DNA from: an uncultured delta proteobacterium
GTDB taxonomy: Bacteria; Myxococcota_A; Polyangia; Polyangiales; Ga0077539
Assembly: GCA_903860995.1 (NCBI GenBank)
Contig: CAIOSS010000220.1
Span: 1 to 10,078, forward strand
Direction: 5' to 3'
DNA: 10,078 nt
This document shows, piece by piece, positions 1 through 6,610 of the stretch (position 1 is the stretch's first letter; each line of letters opens with the position of its first letter). The notes beneath the pieces were generated by a model. It had not been told where the DNA came from and searched no databases. It saw only the letters and a program-made list of their open reading frames with translations. Both the position numbers and the translations under genes were made by a program.

Positions 1-139
1 CCGTCTGGCGCGGCCGTGGACGCAGACGCGGTGCGACGCGGGGGCTCCGCGGGCCGACATCCCAGTCCTGCGCTCCGGCGGGCGCGGAGGCGAGGGCGAG
101 CAGCGAGACCATGATCCAGGCACGAGGGCGGGCGCTCAC
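1..139 (-). CDS. Exported protein of unknown function, N-terminal fragment
   Basis: Reading leftwards from a GTG at 139 gives an open frame of 46 codons that runs off the window. The first 23 residues form a good Sec-type signal peptide: an n-region with three basic residues (MSARPRAW), a hydrophobic core (IMVSLLALA) and a small-residue cleavage site after APAGA, before QDWD. The mature start is rich in Arg and Pro and gives no family clue. An in-frame TAG lies four codons upstream of the GTG, so GTG-139 is the earliest possible start. The ATG at 112 would leave no basic n-region. A TAGACT box lies 6 bases upstream of the GTG. The gene diverges from the PLP enzyme. The product is inferred to be secreted, periplasmic or outer-membrane; its function cannot be told from this fragment. 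Confidence 0.6.
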   Translation of the reverse strand, partial: MSARPRAWIMVSLLALASAPAGAQDWDVGPRSPRVAPRLRPRPRQT

Positions 140-145
140 CGTCGC

Positions 146-151
146 AGTCTA
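146..151 (-). promoter_or_regulatory. Putative -10 box (TAGACT), leaderless type
   Basis: On the minus strand TAGACT is followed by six bases and then the GTG start at 139. It fits the TAnnnT -10 pattern, and no Shine-Dalgarno sequence lies between, so transcription would begin at or next to the start codon. A -35 is not convincing (TTCGAC on the minus strand, 17 bases upstream, is weak). The same arrangement recurs before 6611 and 8673. Confidence 0.35.
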
Positions 152-209
152 AGCCGTGAACGATCGCGGTCGAAGTCGCCAGTGGTGCGATGCTGGCGCT
201 CCCCCACCG

Positions 210-1184
210 ATGAAGACCGACCTGATCGTGAGCCCGACGCCGCTGATGTTCGCCGAGGAGGTGTCCCGCGCGCTCGGCTGCGAGGTGTGGATCAAGCGCG
301 ACGACCAGACGCACCCGCGCTACGGCGGCAACAAGGTGCGCAAGCTCGTCCCGCTGCTCCGGGAGGCCTGCGCCCATGGGGTGACCGACATCCTGACCCT
401 CGGCGCGGCGGGCTCGCACCACGTGCTCGCGACGGCGGTGCACGCCTCCGCGATGGGGCTCCGGGTCGAGGCGGCGCTCGTCCCGCAGGCCCCGTCGCCG
501 CACGTCGAGGCGATGCTGCGCGCGTCGGCGACCCAGGCGGCGGCGCTGCACGCCTGCGCCACGTTCCCGGGGGCGCTGCTCACGCTCGGCCTACGCTCGC
601 TCGCGCTTCGGGCGCGCGGCCGACGCCCGCGGATCGTCCCGGTGGGGGGCAGCAACCCCGTCGGCGCATCGGGATACCTCGACGCCCAGGTCGAGCTCGC
701 GGCGCAGCTCGCGGCGACGGGCGTCCCCTCCCCCGACGTCCAGGTCTGCGCCCTGGGCTCCGGCGGAACCCTCGCGGGGCTCCTCGCGGGTCGCGCCGTC
801 ACCGGGGTCGGCGGCGAGGTGTGGGGCGTGCGGGTCACGCCGCCCTTCGCGGTGCCCGCGCGCCGGGTGCGCTCGCTCGCCCGCGCGGCGCTTCAGCTCC
901 GCGGGTTGTCCGCTGCGGTGCCCGGGGTGCGCGTCTACGAGGGCGCCCTCGGTGGGGGATACGGCCTTCCCACGGAGGACGCCCGGCGCGCCCGTGATCT
1001 CTTCGCCCGGGACGGCGTCACGCTCGACGACACGTACACCGCCAAGGCCGCGGCCGGGCTCATCGCCCTCGCCCGGCGGGCCCCGCGCCGTTACCTCTTC
1101 TGGCAAACCCTCTCCTCGGCGCCGCTCGACCCGCTGCTCGGTCCGGCGGCGCTCCCCCCGACGCTCCGGGCGCTGCTGCGGTAG
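210..1184 (+). CDS. PLP-dependent enzyme, ACC deaminase / D-cysteine desulfhydrase family (fold type II)
   Basis: The 324-residue protein has the usual length for the family. Visible landmarks are PTPL (residues 9-12), WIKRDD (27-32), GGNKVRKL (39-46) with the presumed PLP Schiff-base lysine K42, GGSNPVGASGY (146-156), the cofactor-phosphate loop GSGGTLAGL (183-191) and YTAKAAAGL near 276-284. Known members deaminate ACC or eliminate sulfide and ammonia from D-cysteine. Here the segment after the lysine reads GAAGSHHVLATA (65-76), where characterised members have QSNH or QSNQ; the serine is kept but its neighbours differ, so the substrate should be left open. An in-frame GTG at 156 would add 18 residues unlike the family and leave only 16 bases to the divergent gene, so ATG-210 is preferred. 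Neither start has a clear ribosome binding site. It stands upstream of the isoprenoid operon with an 81-base gap, and no functional link to it is evident. Confidence 0.88.
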   Translation: MKTDLIVSPTPLMFAEEVSRALGCEVWIKRDDQTHPRYGGNKVRKLVPLLREACAHGVTDILTLGAAGSHHVLATAVHASAMGLRVEAALVPQAPSPHVEAMLRASATQAAALHACATFPGALLTLGLRSLALRARGRRPRIVPVGGSNPVGASGYLDAQVELAAQLAATGVPSPDVQVCALGSGGTLAGLLAGRAVTGVGGEVWGVRVTPPFAVPARRVRSLARAALQLRGLSAAVPGVRVYEGALGGGYGLPTEDARRARDLFARDGVTLDDTYTAKAAAGLIALARRAPRRYLFWQTLSSAPLDPLLGPAALPPTLRALLR

Positions 1185-1200
1185 GGACAGCGCTTTCCGC

Positions 1201-1238
1201 GCGGTCGCGCGGCCATCCTCGACCCAGCGCGCGACCGC
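1201..1238. repeat. Perfect 11-bp inverted repeat between the PLP enzyme and the isoprenoid operon
   Basis: GCGGTCGCGCG at 1201-1211 is the exact reverse complement of CGCGCGACCGC at 1228-1238, with a 16-base loop. It starts 17 bases after the stop of the PLP enzyme gene. No T-run follows, so it is not a textbook intrinsic terminator. It could attenuate read-through, bind a dimeric regulator of the downstream operon, or be chance in such GC-rich DNA. Confidence 0.4.
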
Positions 1239-1265
1239 CCGCGCGATCCGACCATCCAACCCGAC

Positions 1266-2414
1266 ATGCAACCGAGCACCCAGGGGTCGCTTGACACCAC
1301 GGCGGAGTCCAAGGTTTCTCTCGCGCCCGTGATCCCCATCCACGCCGTCGACGCCGTCCCCTGCTCGCTCACCCCGGGTGGGGCGGATCCCGTGGCGCTC
1401 TTCTTCGCCGCCGTGCGCGCCCGGGTCGACGCGCGCCTCCGGGAGGTCCTCGACGAGTGCGAGGCCTTCACCCGCGACGTGGCGCCTGACGCCATCGGCA
1501 TCGTGGAGGCGACCCGCGACCTCACCTTCCGCGGCGGCAAGCGGCTCCGCCCCGCGATGCTGGCAGCCGCCGTGGCGTGCGTCGACCCGAGCGCCTACCC
1601 CGACGCGGTGACCGACCTCGGCGCGGCGCTCGAGCTCCTCCAGACCTACCTCCTCGTCCACGACGACTGGATGGACGACGACCCCGTGCGCCGCGGCGCC
1701 CCTTCGGTGCACGTCGCCCTCTCCGCCCGCTACGGCGACCGGCACATCGGGGCCAGCGCGGCCATCCTCGCGGGCGACCTCATGGGCACGCTCGTGCACG
1801 ACCTCGTGGCCCGCATCGAGCTCCCGCCCGCGCGCCGGCGCGCCGCGCTCAAGGCCTTCACCCGGATGGAGCACGAGGTCATCCTCGGGCAGTGCCTCGA
1901 CGTCACCCACAGCCCCGACACCGACCGGGTGCACCATCTAAAAACGGGCAGCTACACCGTGCGCGGCCCGCTGGTCCTCGGCCTGGAGGTCGCGGGGGGC
2001 GGAGAGCCCGCCCGGCGCTCGCTCGACGCGTACGGCACGCCCCTCGGCGTGGCGTTCCAGCTGAGGGACGACGTGCTCGGGGCTTTCGGCACGGAGGCCG
2101 AGACGGGCAAGCCCGTGGGCGGCGATTTCCGCGAGGGTAAGCACACCGCCCTGGTGCAGCACGCGCTCGGTCACCTGGGCACCGCGGGGTCGGCCGAGCT
2201 GGGCTCGCTGCTCGGCCGCCGCGACGCCGATCAGCGTGACGTGGTGCGGGTGCGCTCGCTCATCGAGGCGTCGGGGGCGCGCGAGCACGTCGAGGCCCGC
2301 ATCCGCGCGCTGCACGAGCAGGCGATCGCGGCGCTGCACACGGACGTTCTCCGGCCCGAAGGGCGCGAGCTGCTCACCGCCTTCGCCGCCCTGATGACCG
2401 AGCGACGGCTGTGA
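1266..2414 (+). CDS. Short-chain polyprenyl diphosphate synthase (FPP/GGPP synthase type)
   Basis: Condenses DMAPP or longer allylic diphosphates with IPP to make FPP or GGPP. The 382-residue protein shows the trans-prenyltransferase landmarks: GGKRLRP (90-96, IPP binding), first aspartate-rich motif DDWMDDDPVRRG (133-144), KTGSYTV (226-232) and second aspartate-rich region QLRDDVLGAFG (265-275) followed by TGKPVGGDFREGK. The first motif lacks the two-residue insertion of E. coli-type FPP synthases (DDLPAMDDDD) and has Tyr at position -5, as in archaeal-type GGPP synthases, so a C20 product is favoured but not proven. The second motif ends in G instead of D, as in actinobacterial-type GGPP synthases known to me. 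The first ~40 residues are not conserved-looking; GTG-1329 (361 residues) or GTG-1392 are credible alternative starts, and no start has a clear Shine-Dalgarno sequence. The stop overlaps the mevalonate kinase start by GTGA. First gene of the operon, using its IPP product. Confidence 0.92.
   Translation: MQPSTQGSLDTTAESKVSLAPVIPIHAVDAVPCSLTPGGADPVALFFAAVRARVDARLREVLDECEAFTRDVAPDAIGIVEATRDLTFRGGKRLRPAMLAAAVACVDPSAYPDAVTDLGAALELLQTYLLVHDDWMDDDPVRRGAPSVHVALSARYGDRHIGASAAILAGDLMGTLVHDLVARIELPPARRRAALKAFTRMEHEVILGQCLDVTHSPDTDRVHHLKTGSYTVRGPLVLGLEVAGGGEPARRSLDAYGTPLGVAFQLRDDVLGAFGTEAETGKPVGGDFREGKHTALVQHALGHLGTAGSAELGSLLGRRDADQRDVVRVRSLIEASGAREHVEARIRALHEQAIAALHTDVLRPEGRELLTAFAALMTERRL
1291..1319 (+). 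promoter_or_regulatory. Possible promoter inside the 5' end of the prenyl synthase ORF
   Basis: A perfect -35 consensus TTGACA (1291-1296) is followed after 17 bases by a weak -10 GTTTCT (1314-1319), and nine bases later by an in-frame GTG at 1329. If active, transcription would start near that GTG and the ATG at 1266 would not be used from this promoter. The -10 match is poor, so this is only a candidate. Confidence 0.22.
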
Positions 2415-3307
2415 CCGCGAGCGCGCACGGGAAGGTCATCCTCCTCGGCGAGCACGCGGTGGTGTTCGGCGCCGACGCCCTCGCGGCGTCCCTCTCGCCG
2501 GGCGCGGAGTGCGAGGCGCGGCCCTCTCCCGGGGGATCGGTGCTCGAGGTCGCCCCCTGGGGGAGCTCGTTTCGCCCGGGCGACGGCTCCGAGCTCGGGC
2601 ACGCGGTGGGCGTCCTCTGCGCGGCGATGGGCGTGGAGGATGTCGCCCTGGCCCTCACGCTGCACCTCCCGGGCGGCGGCGGCCTGGGGTCGTCCGCGGC
2701 GATGGGGGTCGCCTGCGCGCGGGCCCTCGCGGAGATGACCGGGCGGGCCCTCGGCGACGACGACCTGCTCGGGTACGCGCTCGGCTGGGAGCGGGTGTTC
2801 CACGGCAACCCATCGGGGGTCGACCACACGCTCGCGGCGCTCGGGGGCGTCGGGCTCTACAACCGCGCGAGCGGGTTCCGTCGCGTCCCCACCCGCGGCG
2901 CCGTGCGGCTGTGCCTCGGCGACAGCGGCGAGCGCGCGAGCACCCGCGCGATGGTGGAGGGCGTGGCGAGGCTGCGCGCGCGGCGCCCCGAGGCGACCGA
3001 CCGCACCTTCGAGGCCATCGGCGTGGTGGCGCGCAACGGCGCGGTCGCGCTAGAGACCGGCGACGCCAAGGGCCTCGGTGACTTCATGAACCTCAACCAG
3101 AACCTCCTCTCGACCCTGCTCGTCTCGACCGAGCGCCTCGAAGACCTCTGCGCCGCGGCGCGCGACGCGGGCGCCCTCGGAGCGAAGCTCACCGGCGCGG
3201 GCGGGGGCGGCTGCGTGATCGCGCTGGCGCCCGGCCACGAGGACGCCGTGCTGGCGAAGTGGGCCACGTTGGGGGTCGAAGGGCGCGTGGTCGAGGTGGG
3301 GCGGTGA
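2411..3307 (+). CDS. mvk: Mevalonate kinase (GHMP family)
   Basis: Phosphorylates mevalonate with ATP to 5-phosphomevalonate in the cytosol. The 298 residues are typical of short bacterial/archaeal mevalonate kinases. Motif I is HGKVILLGEHAVVFG (6-20) with the substrate-side Lys8; motif II, the ATP-binding loop, is PGGGGLGSSAA (87-97); ERVFHGNPSGVDHT (127-140) holds the glutamate (E127) and catalytic aspartate (D138) positions of the family; motif III is KLTGAGGGGCVIAL (259-272). The GNPSGVD signature separates it from the phosphomevalonate kinase encoded two genes downstream. The GTG start is fixed by motif I lying eight residues in, and it overlaps the previous stop by GTGA, which implies translational coupling. 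The stop overlaps the next GTG in the same way. Confidence 0.94.
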   Translation: MTASAHGKVILLGEHAVVFGADALAASLSPGAECEARPSPGGSVLEVAPWGSSFRPGDGSELGHAVGVLCAAMGVEDVALALTLHLPGGGGLGSSAAMGVACARALAEMTGRALGDDDLLGYALGWERVFHGNPSGVDHTLAALGGVGLYNRASGFRRVPTRGAVRLCLGDSGERASTRAMVEGVARLRARRPEATDRTFEAIGVVARNGAVALETGDAKGLGDFMNLNQNLLSTLLVSTERLEDLCAAARDAGALGAKLTGAGGGGCVIALAPGHEDAVLAKWATLGVEGRVVEVGR

Positions 3308-4293
3308 CGGAGTTCTCCGCGAGGGCGCGCGCCAACATCGCGCTCAGCAAATACTGGGGCAAGGCCGACCGGGCGCTCAACCTCCCGGCGGTGCCCAGCC
3401 TGTCGCTCACCCTCGACGACCTGGTCACGGAGACCACCGCGGCGCGGGACGGGTCGCTCCCGCACGACCACGTCGAGCTCGACGGCGTCCTGCGCGCGGG
3501 CGACGAGGCGAAGACCCTAGGGTCCTTCCTGGCGCTGGTCCGGGCGCGGGCGGGGGTCGCCGAGGGCGCCCCGGGGAGCTTCCTGCGGGTGCGCTCCTTC
3601 AACCGCTTCCCGACGGCGTCGGGGCTCGCGTCGAGCGCCTCGGGCTACGCGGCCCTCGCGGCGGCGGCGTCCGCGGCCTACGGGCTGCGCCTCGACGACG
3701 GCGCCCTCTCGGCGCTCGCGCGGCGGGGCAGCGCGTCGGCGGCCCGGAGCGTCTTCGGCGGCTGGGTCGAGCTCCCCGCGGGGGCCCCCGGCGACGACAC
3801 CACCGGCGCACGCCCCCTCCACGGCGTCGCGCACTGGGACGTCGCGATGGTGCTCGCCCTCGTCGACCGCGGCCCCAAGGACATCGCCTCGCGCGACGGC
3901 ATGCGCCGCACCGCCGAGACCTCCCCGTACTACGCCGCCTGGCTCGCCGCCGCGCCGCTGCTCCACGCCCGGGTGCGCGCCGCGGTGGGCGCGCGCGACC
4001 TCGCGGCGACGGGCGAGGCGATGGAGGCCAGCACCATGGCGATGCACGCCAGCGCCTGGGCCGCGCAGCCCGCGGTGCGCTACGCCCGCGGGGTGACCCT
4101 CGACGTGCTCGACGTGGTGCGCTCGCTGCGGCGCGACGGGGTCGGGGCGTGGGCGACCATGGACGCCGGGCCGCACGTGAAGGTGCTCTGCGAGGCGCGA
4201 GACGCGGACGCCATCGCGGCGCGGCTGCGCGGGACCCCGGGCGTGCTGGAGTCACGCATCGCGCGCCCCGGTTTGGGCATCGAACGTCCGTGA
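3304..4293 (+). CDS. mvaD: Diphosphomevalonate decarboxylase
   Basis: Converts 5-diphosphomevalonate plus ATP to isopentenyl diphosphate, CO2, ADP and phosphate, the step that yields IPP. The 329-residue protein carries the family motifs in order: ANIALSKYWGK (10-20), NRFPTASGLASSASGYAAL (100-118, the ATP-binding loop), RRGSASAARSVFGGWVEL (140-157) and TMDAGPHVKVL (285-295) with the catalytic aspartate D287. The serines and arginine of the yeast GSGSACRS motif are retained (S143, S145, R148), but Gly and Cys are replaced by Ala (A144, A147). MHASAW (247-252) also matches the family. The YWGK and decarboxylase-type DAGP motifs argue against a mevalonate 3-kinase or phosphomevalonate decarboxylase, though these are related. 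The frame is open upstream to 3259, but the GTG at 3304 gives the family N-terminus and a GTGA overlap with mevalonate kinase. Confidence 0.94.
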   Translation: MTEFSARARANIALSKYWGKADRALNLPAVPSLSLTLDDLVTETTAARDGSLPHDHVELDGVLRAGDEAKTLGSFLALVRARAGVAEGAPGSFLRVRSFNRFPTASGLASSASGYAALAAAASAAYGLRLDDGALSALARRGSASAARSVFGGWVELPAGAPGDDTTGARPLHGVAHWDVAMVLALVDRGPKDIASRDGMRRTAETSPYYAAWLAAAPLLHARVRAAVGARDLAATGEAMEASTMAMHASAWAAQPAVRYARGVTLDVLDVVRSLRRDGVGAWATMDAGPHVKVLCEARDADAIAARLRGTPGVLESRIARPGLGIERP

Positions 4294-5234
4294 AGGTGCA
4301 GGCGCCGGGAAAGCTGATGCTCGCGGGGGAGTACGCCGTGCTCCACGGGGGTGAAGCGTGGTGCCTCGCGGTGGACCGCTACGCCGTGGTCGACGACGCG
4401 GTCGCCCCCGGAGGGTCTACGCCCCCGGAGGCGGTCGCCGCGTGGCGGTGCGCGGTGGCGCGAGGGCTGCTCCGCGAGCTGCCCGCGGAGGGCTCGGCCC
4501 GCTTCGACCTCTCGTCGCTCTCGGGCGGCGTCGGGCGCAAGCTGGGGCTCGGCAGCAGCGCCGCGGGGTGCGTCGCCGCGCTCGGCTGGGCCATGGAGCG
4601 GGAGCGCCCGGGCAGCGTCGACGCCCGGCGTGATGAGCTCGCGCGCTGCGCCCGGGAGGGTCACCGCGAGGTGCAGGGCGGCGGCAGCGGCGTCGACGTG
4701 CTGACCTCAGCCCTCGGCGGGCTCGTGAGCGTGCGCTTCGGGGGCGGCCTCGGCGGCGAGCCGGTCATCGGGCGCCAGAGGCTCCCCGAGGCGCTGCGCT
4801 GGCGGGTGTTCTGGTCGGGCACCTCGGTGCGCACCTCGGAGATGATCGCGAAGGTCGAGGCCCTGCGCGCGCACAGCCCGCAGGCGCACGCGGCGCGCAT
4901 CGGCGCGATCGACGCCGGCACCGCCGACTTCGCGCGGGCGCTGCGGGCGGACGATGTCGCGGCGCTGGTGTCCGCGGTGCGTAGCCTCGGCGGGGCGATG
5001 GCGGCGCTGGGCGAGGCGGCGGGCGCGCCCATCGTGACGCCCGCGATGGCGCGGCTCGCGGCGAGGTTGGAGCAGCTCGGCGCGGCGGTGAAGCCGTCCG
5101 GCGCGGGCGGCGGCGACGTGGTCGTGGCCGTCGCGCAGGATGATGACGCGATGGCGGCGCTGCGCGAGGCGGCGGCCGTCGAGGGCTTCGAGGAGGTCGA
5201 CCTGGGCGCGGACGGCGCCGGGGTGACCGCATGA
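4290..5234 (+). CDS. mvaK2: Phosphomevalonate kinase (GHMP family)
   Basis: Phosphorylates 5-phosphomevalonate to the diphosphate, supplying the decarboxylase encoded just upstream. The 314 residues start with the GHMP substrate motif KVQAPGKLMLAGEYAVLHGG (2-21), followed by the ATP loop KLGLGSSAAG (84-93), GHREVQGGGSGVDVLTSALGG (124-144) and the C-terminal KPSGAGGGDVVVAV (268-281). The QGGGSG-(A/V)DV signature and the PSGAGGGD motif are characteristic of ERG8/MvaK2-type phosphomevalonate kinases and differ from the GNPSGVD of mevalonate kinase. The open frame reaches back to 4149, but its first 47 residues are Arg/Ala-rich and overlap the decarboxylase; the GTG at 4290 places the conserved motif at the start and makes a GTGA overlap with the previous stop. 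The stop TGA lies in an ATGA that also starts a nine-codon mini-ORF. Confidence 0.92.
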   Translation: MKVQAPGKLMLAGEYAVLHGGEAWCLAVDRYAVVDDAVAPGGSTPPEAVAAWRCAVARGLLRELPAEGSARFDLSSLSGGVGRKLGLGSSAAGCVAALGWAMERERPGSVDARRDELARCAREGHREVQGGGSGVDVLTSALGGLVSVRFGGGLGGEPVIGRQRLPEALRWRVFWSGTSVRTSEMIAKVEALRAHSPQAHAARIGAIDAGTADFARALRADDVAALVSAVRSLGGAMAALGEAAGAPIVTPAMARLAARLEQLGAAVKPSGAGGGDVVVAVAQDDDAMAALREAAAVEGFEEVDLGADGAGVTA

Positions 5235-5260
5235 ACACACGGGAGCGTTACCAGCCATGA
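5231..5260 (+). CDS. Nine-codon mini-ORF bridging phosphomevalonate kinase and HMG-CoA reductase
   Basis: The ATG at 5231 begins a frame encoding MNTRERYQP and ending TGA at 5258-5260. Its start overlaps the phosphomevalonate kinase stop as ATGA (5231-5234), and its stop overlaps the HMG-CoA reductase start as ATGA (5257-5260). If translated, it would hand terminating ribosomes across the only non-overlapping junction in the operon. It may equally be chance. The peptide itself resembles nothing I know. Confidence 0.25.
   Translation: MNTRERYQP
5241..5245 (+). promoter_or_regulatory. Ribosome binding site for HMG-CoA reductase (GGGAG)
   Basis: GGGAG lies 11 bases before the ATG at 5257. It is one of the few clear Shine-Dalgarno sequences in this window and supports that start. 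It sits in the only intra-operon gap of the mevalonate genes. Confidence 0.55.
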
Positions 5261-6570
5261 GTCGCACTTCACGGATCCCTGGCTTCTACAAAGAGTCGGT
5301 CGAGTCGCGGCGCCGGCTGCTCGCCGACGCGGCCGACCTCGACGGGCCGGAGCTCACCCGCGTGCTCGCCGGGGGCGGTCTCGACGTCGCCACCGCCGAC
5401 AAGACCGTCGAGAACGTCGTGGGCACCTACGCGCTGCCCTTCAGCGTGGGGCTCAACGCGCGGGTCAACGACCGCGACTTCCTCGTGCCCATGGTGGTCG
5501 AGGAGCCCTCGGTCGTGGCGGCAGCGAGCAACGCGGCGCGGATGATCCGCGAGGGCGGCGGCTTCGCGGCCGAGAGCGACCCCCCGTGGATGATCGCGCA
5601 GGTGCAGCTCTGGGAGGTGTCCGACCCGCGCGCGGCGACGGAGCGCGTCACGGCGGCCCGCGACCGGCTGCTGGCGCTCGCCGACGAGTCGGTGCCGGGC
5701 CTGGTGGCGCGCGGCGGCGGAGGCCGCGAGATCGAGGTGCGCGACCTGGGCGACGGCCTCTTCGTGGTGCACATCCTCGTCGACGTGCAGGACGCCATGG
5801 GGGCCAACCTGGTGAACACCGTGGCCGAGCGGCTCGCGCCGGAGATCGCCGCGCTCGCGGGCGGCCGGGTGGGGCTGCGCATCCTGTCGAACCTCTGCGA
5901 CCGGCGCTGCGTGCGGGTGCGGGCGCGGGTGCCCGCGGCGATGCTGGCGACCGACGAGCTCGCGGGCGACGCGGTGCGCGACGGCATCGTGCTGGCGTCG
6001 CGCTTCGCCGAGCGCGACCCCTACCGCGCGGCCACCCACAACAAGGGGATCATGAACGGCGTCGATGCCGTGGCGATGGCGACGGGCAACGACTGGCGCG
6101 CCATCGAGGCCGGCGCCCACGCCTTCGCGGCGCGGCGCGGGCGCTACGAGCCCCTGTGCACCTGGCGCGCGGGCGACGACGGGTCCCTGGTCGGGTCGAT
6201 GGAGATCCCGCTGGCCTTCGGGGTGGTGGGCGGCACGCTGCGGGTGCACCCCTCGGCGCGGCTGGCGCTCAAGCTCCTCGCGGTGCGCTCGGCGCAGGAG
6301 CTGGCGATGGTCGCGGCGTCGGTGGGCATGGCGTCCAACCTGGCGGCGCTGCGGGCCCTGGCGACCGAAGGCATCCAGCGGGGGCACATGTCGCTGCACG
6401 CGCGCGGGGTGGCGATGGCCGCGGGTGCGCGGGGCGACGAGATCGAGCGGGTGGCGGCGAGCATCGCCGAGGCATGCAACGTGACCGTCGACGCAGCCCG
6501 CGCGGCCCTCGGGCGGCTGCGATCGCCCGTCATGTCGCCGGCCACCGGGTCGGCTGACCTTGGCAAATAG
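5257..6570 (+). CDS. mvaA: Hydroxymethylglutaryl-CoA reductase, class II
   Basis: Reduces HMG-CoA to mevalonate and CoA with two reduced nicotinamide cofactors; in the class II enzyme it can also run in the reverse, degradative direction. The 437-residue soluble protein has no membrane anchor and is close to the 428 residues of Pseudomonas mevalonii HMGR. It shows RIPGFYKESVESR (6-18), the substrate-binding ENVVGTYALP (52-61), PMVVEEPSVVAAASNA (78-93) with the catalytic Glu, the cofactor motif DAMGANLVNT (179-188), HNKGIMNG (261-268) with catalytic K263, GNDWRAIEAGAH with D279, and RGHMSLHARG (375-384) with the general-acid histidine H377. The lysine-to-aspartate and lysine-to-histidine spacings match P. 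mevalonii. NADH versus NADPH use cannot be decided here. Placed with all kinase steps, it is inferred to be biosynthetic. It is the last gene of the operon; 40 bases separate it from the next gene. Confidence 0.96.
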   Translation: MSRTSRIPGFYKESVESRRRLLADAADLDGPELTRVLAGGGLDVATADKTVENVVGTYALPFSVGLNARVNDRDFLVPMVVEEPSVVAAASNAARMIREGGGFAAESDPPWMIAQVQLWEVSDPRAATERVTAARDRLLALADESVPGLVARGGGGREIEVRDLGDGLFVVHILVDVQDAMGANLVNTVAERLAPEIAALAGGRVGLRILSNLCDRRCVRVRARVPAAMLATDELAGDAVRDGIVLASRFAERDPYRAATHNKGIMNGVDAVAMATGNDWRAIEAGAHAFAARRGRYEPLCTWRAGDDGSLVGSMEIPLAFGVVGGTLRVHPSARLALKLLAVRSAQELAMVAASVGMASNLAALRALATEGIQRGHMSLHARGVAMAAGARGDEIERVAASIAEACNVTVDAARAALGRLRSPVMSPATGSADLGK

Positions 6571-6571
6571 C

Positions 6572-6602
6572 TTGAGCGGGGGTAGGGCCCGGCCCATAGA
6601 GT
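6572..6602 (+). promoter_or_regulatory. Putative promoter, leaderless type, before the 149-residue gene
   Basis: TAGAGT (6597-6602) fits a TAnnnT -10 box and ends exactly eight bases before the ATG at 6611. TTGAGC at 6572-6577 is a plausible -35 with a 19-base spacer. The overlapping reading CATAGA (6595-6600) gives a 17-base spacer. No Shine-Dalgarno sequence is seen. Transcription would start at or near the ATG. This would separate the following genes from the mevalonate operon. Confidence 0.35.
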
Positions 6603-6610
6603 GCTGACCG

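Noticed and set aside
591..1937. 448-codon minus-strand open frame spanning the PLP gene, the gap and the prenyl synthase
   Set aside because: It crosses two well-supported genes and the intergenic region, and has a low-complexity Arg/Gly/Glu composition without motifs.
4149..4289. N-terminal extension of phosphomevalonate kinase (47 residues) overlapping the decarboxylase
   Set aside because: The extension is Arg/Ala-rich out-of-frame sequence; the GHMP motif begins right after GTG-4290, which has the GTGA coupling seen elsewhere.
6571..6610. GGGCCCGGCCC near the end of HMG-CoA reductase as a terminator
   Set aside because: The stem is only four base pairs with a three-base loop and there is no T-run. 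It does not qualify as an intrinsic terminator.
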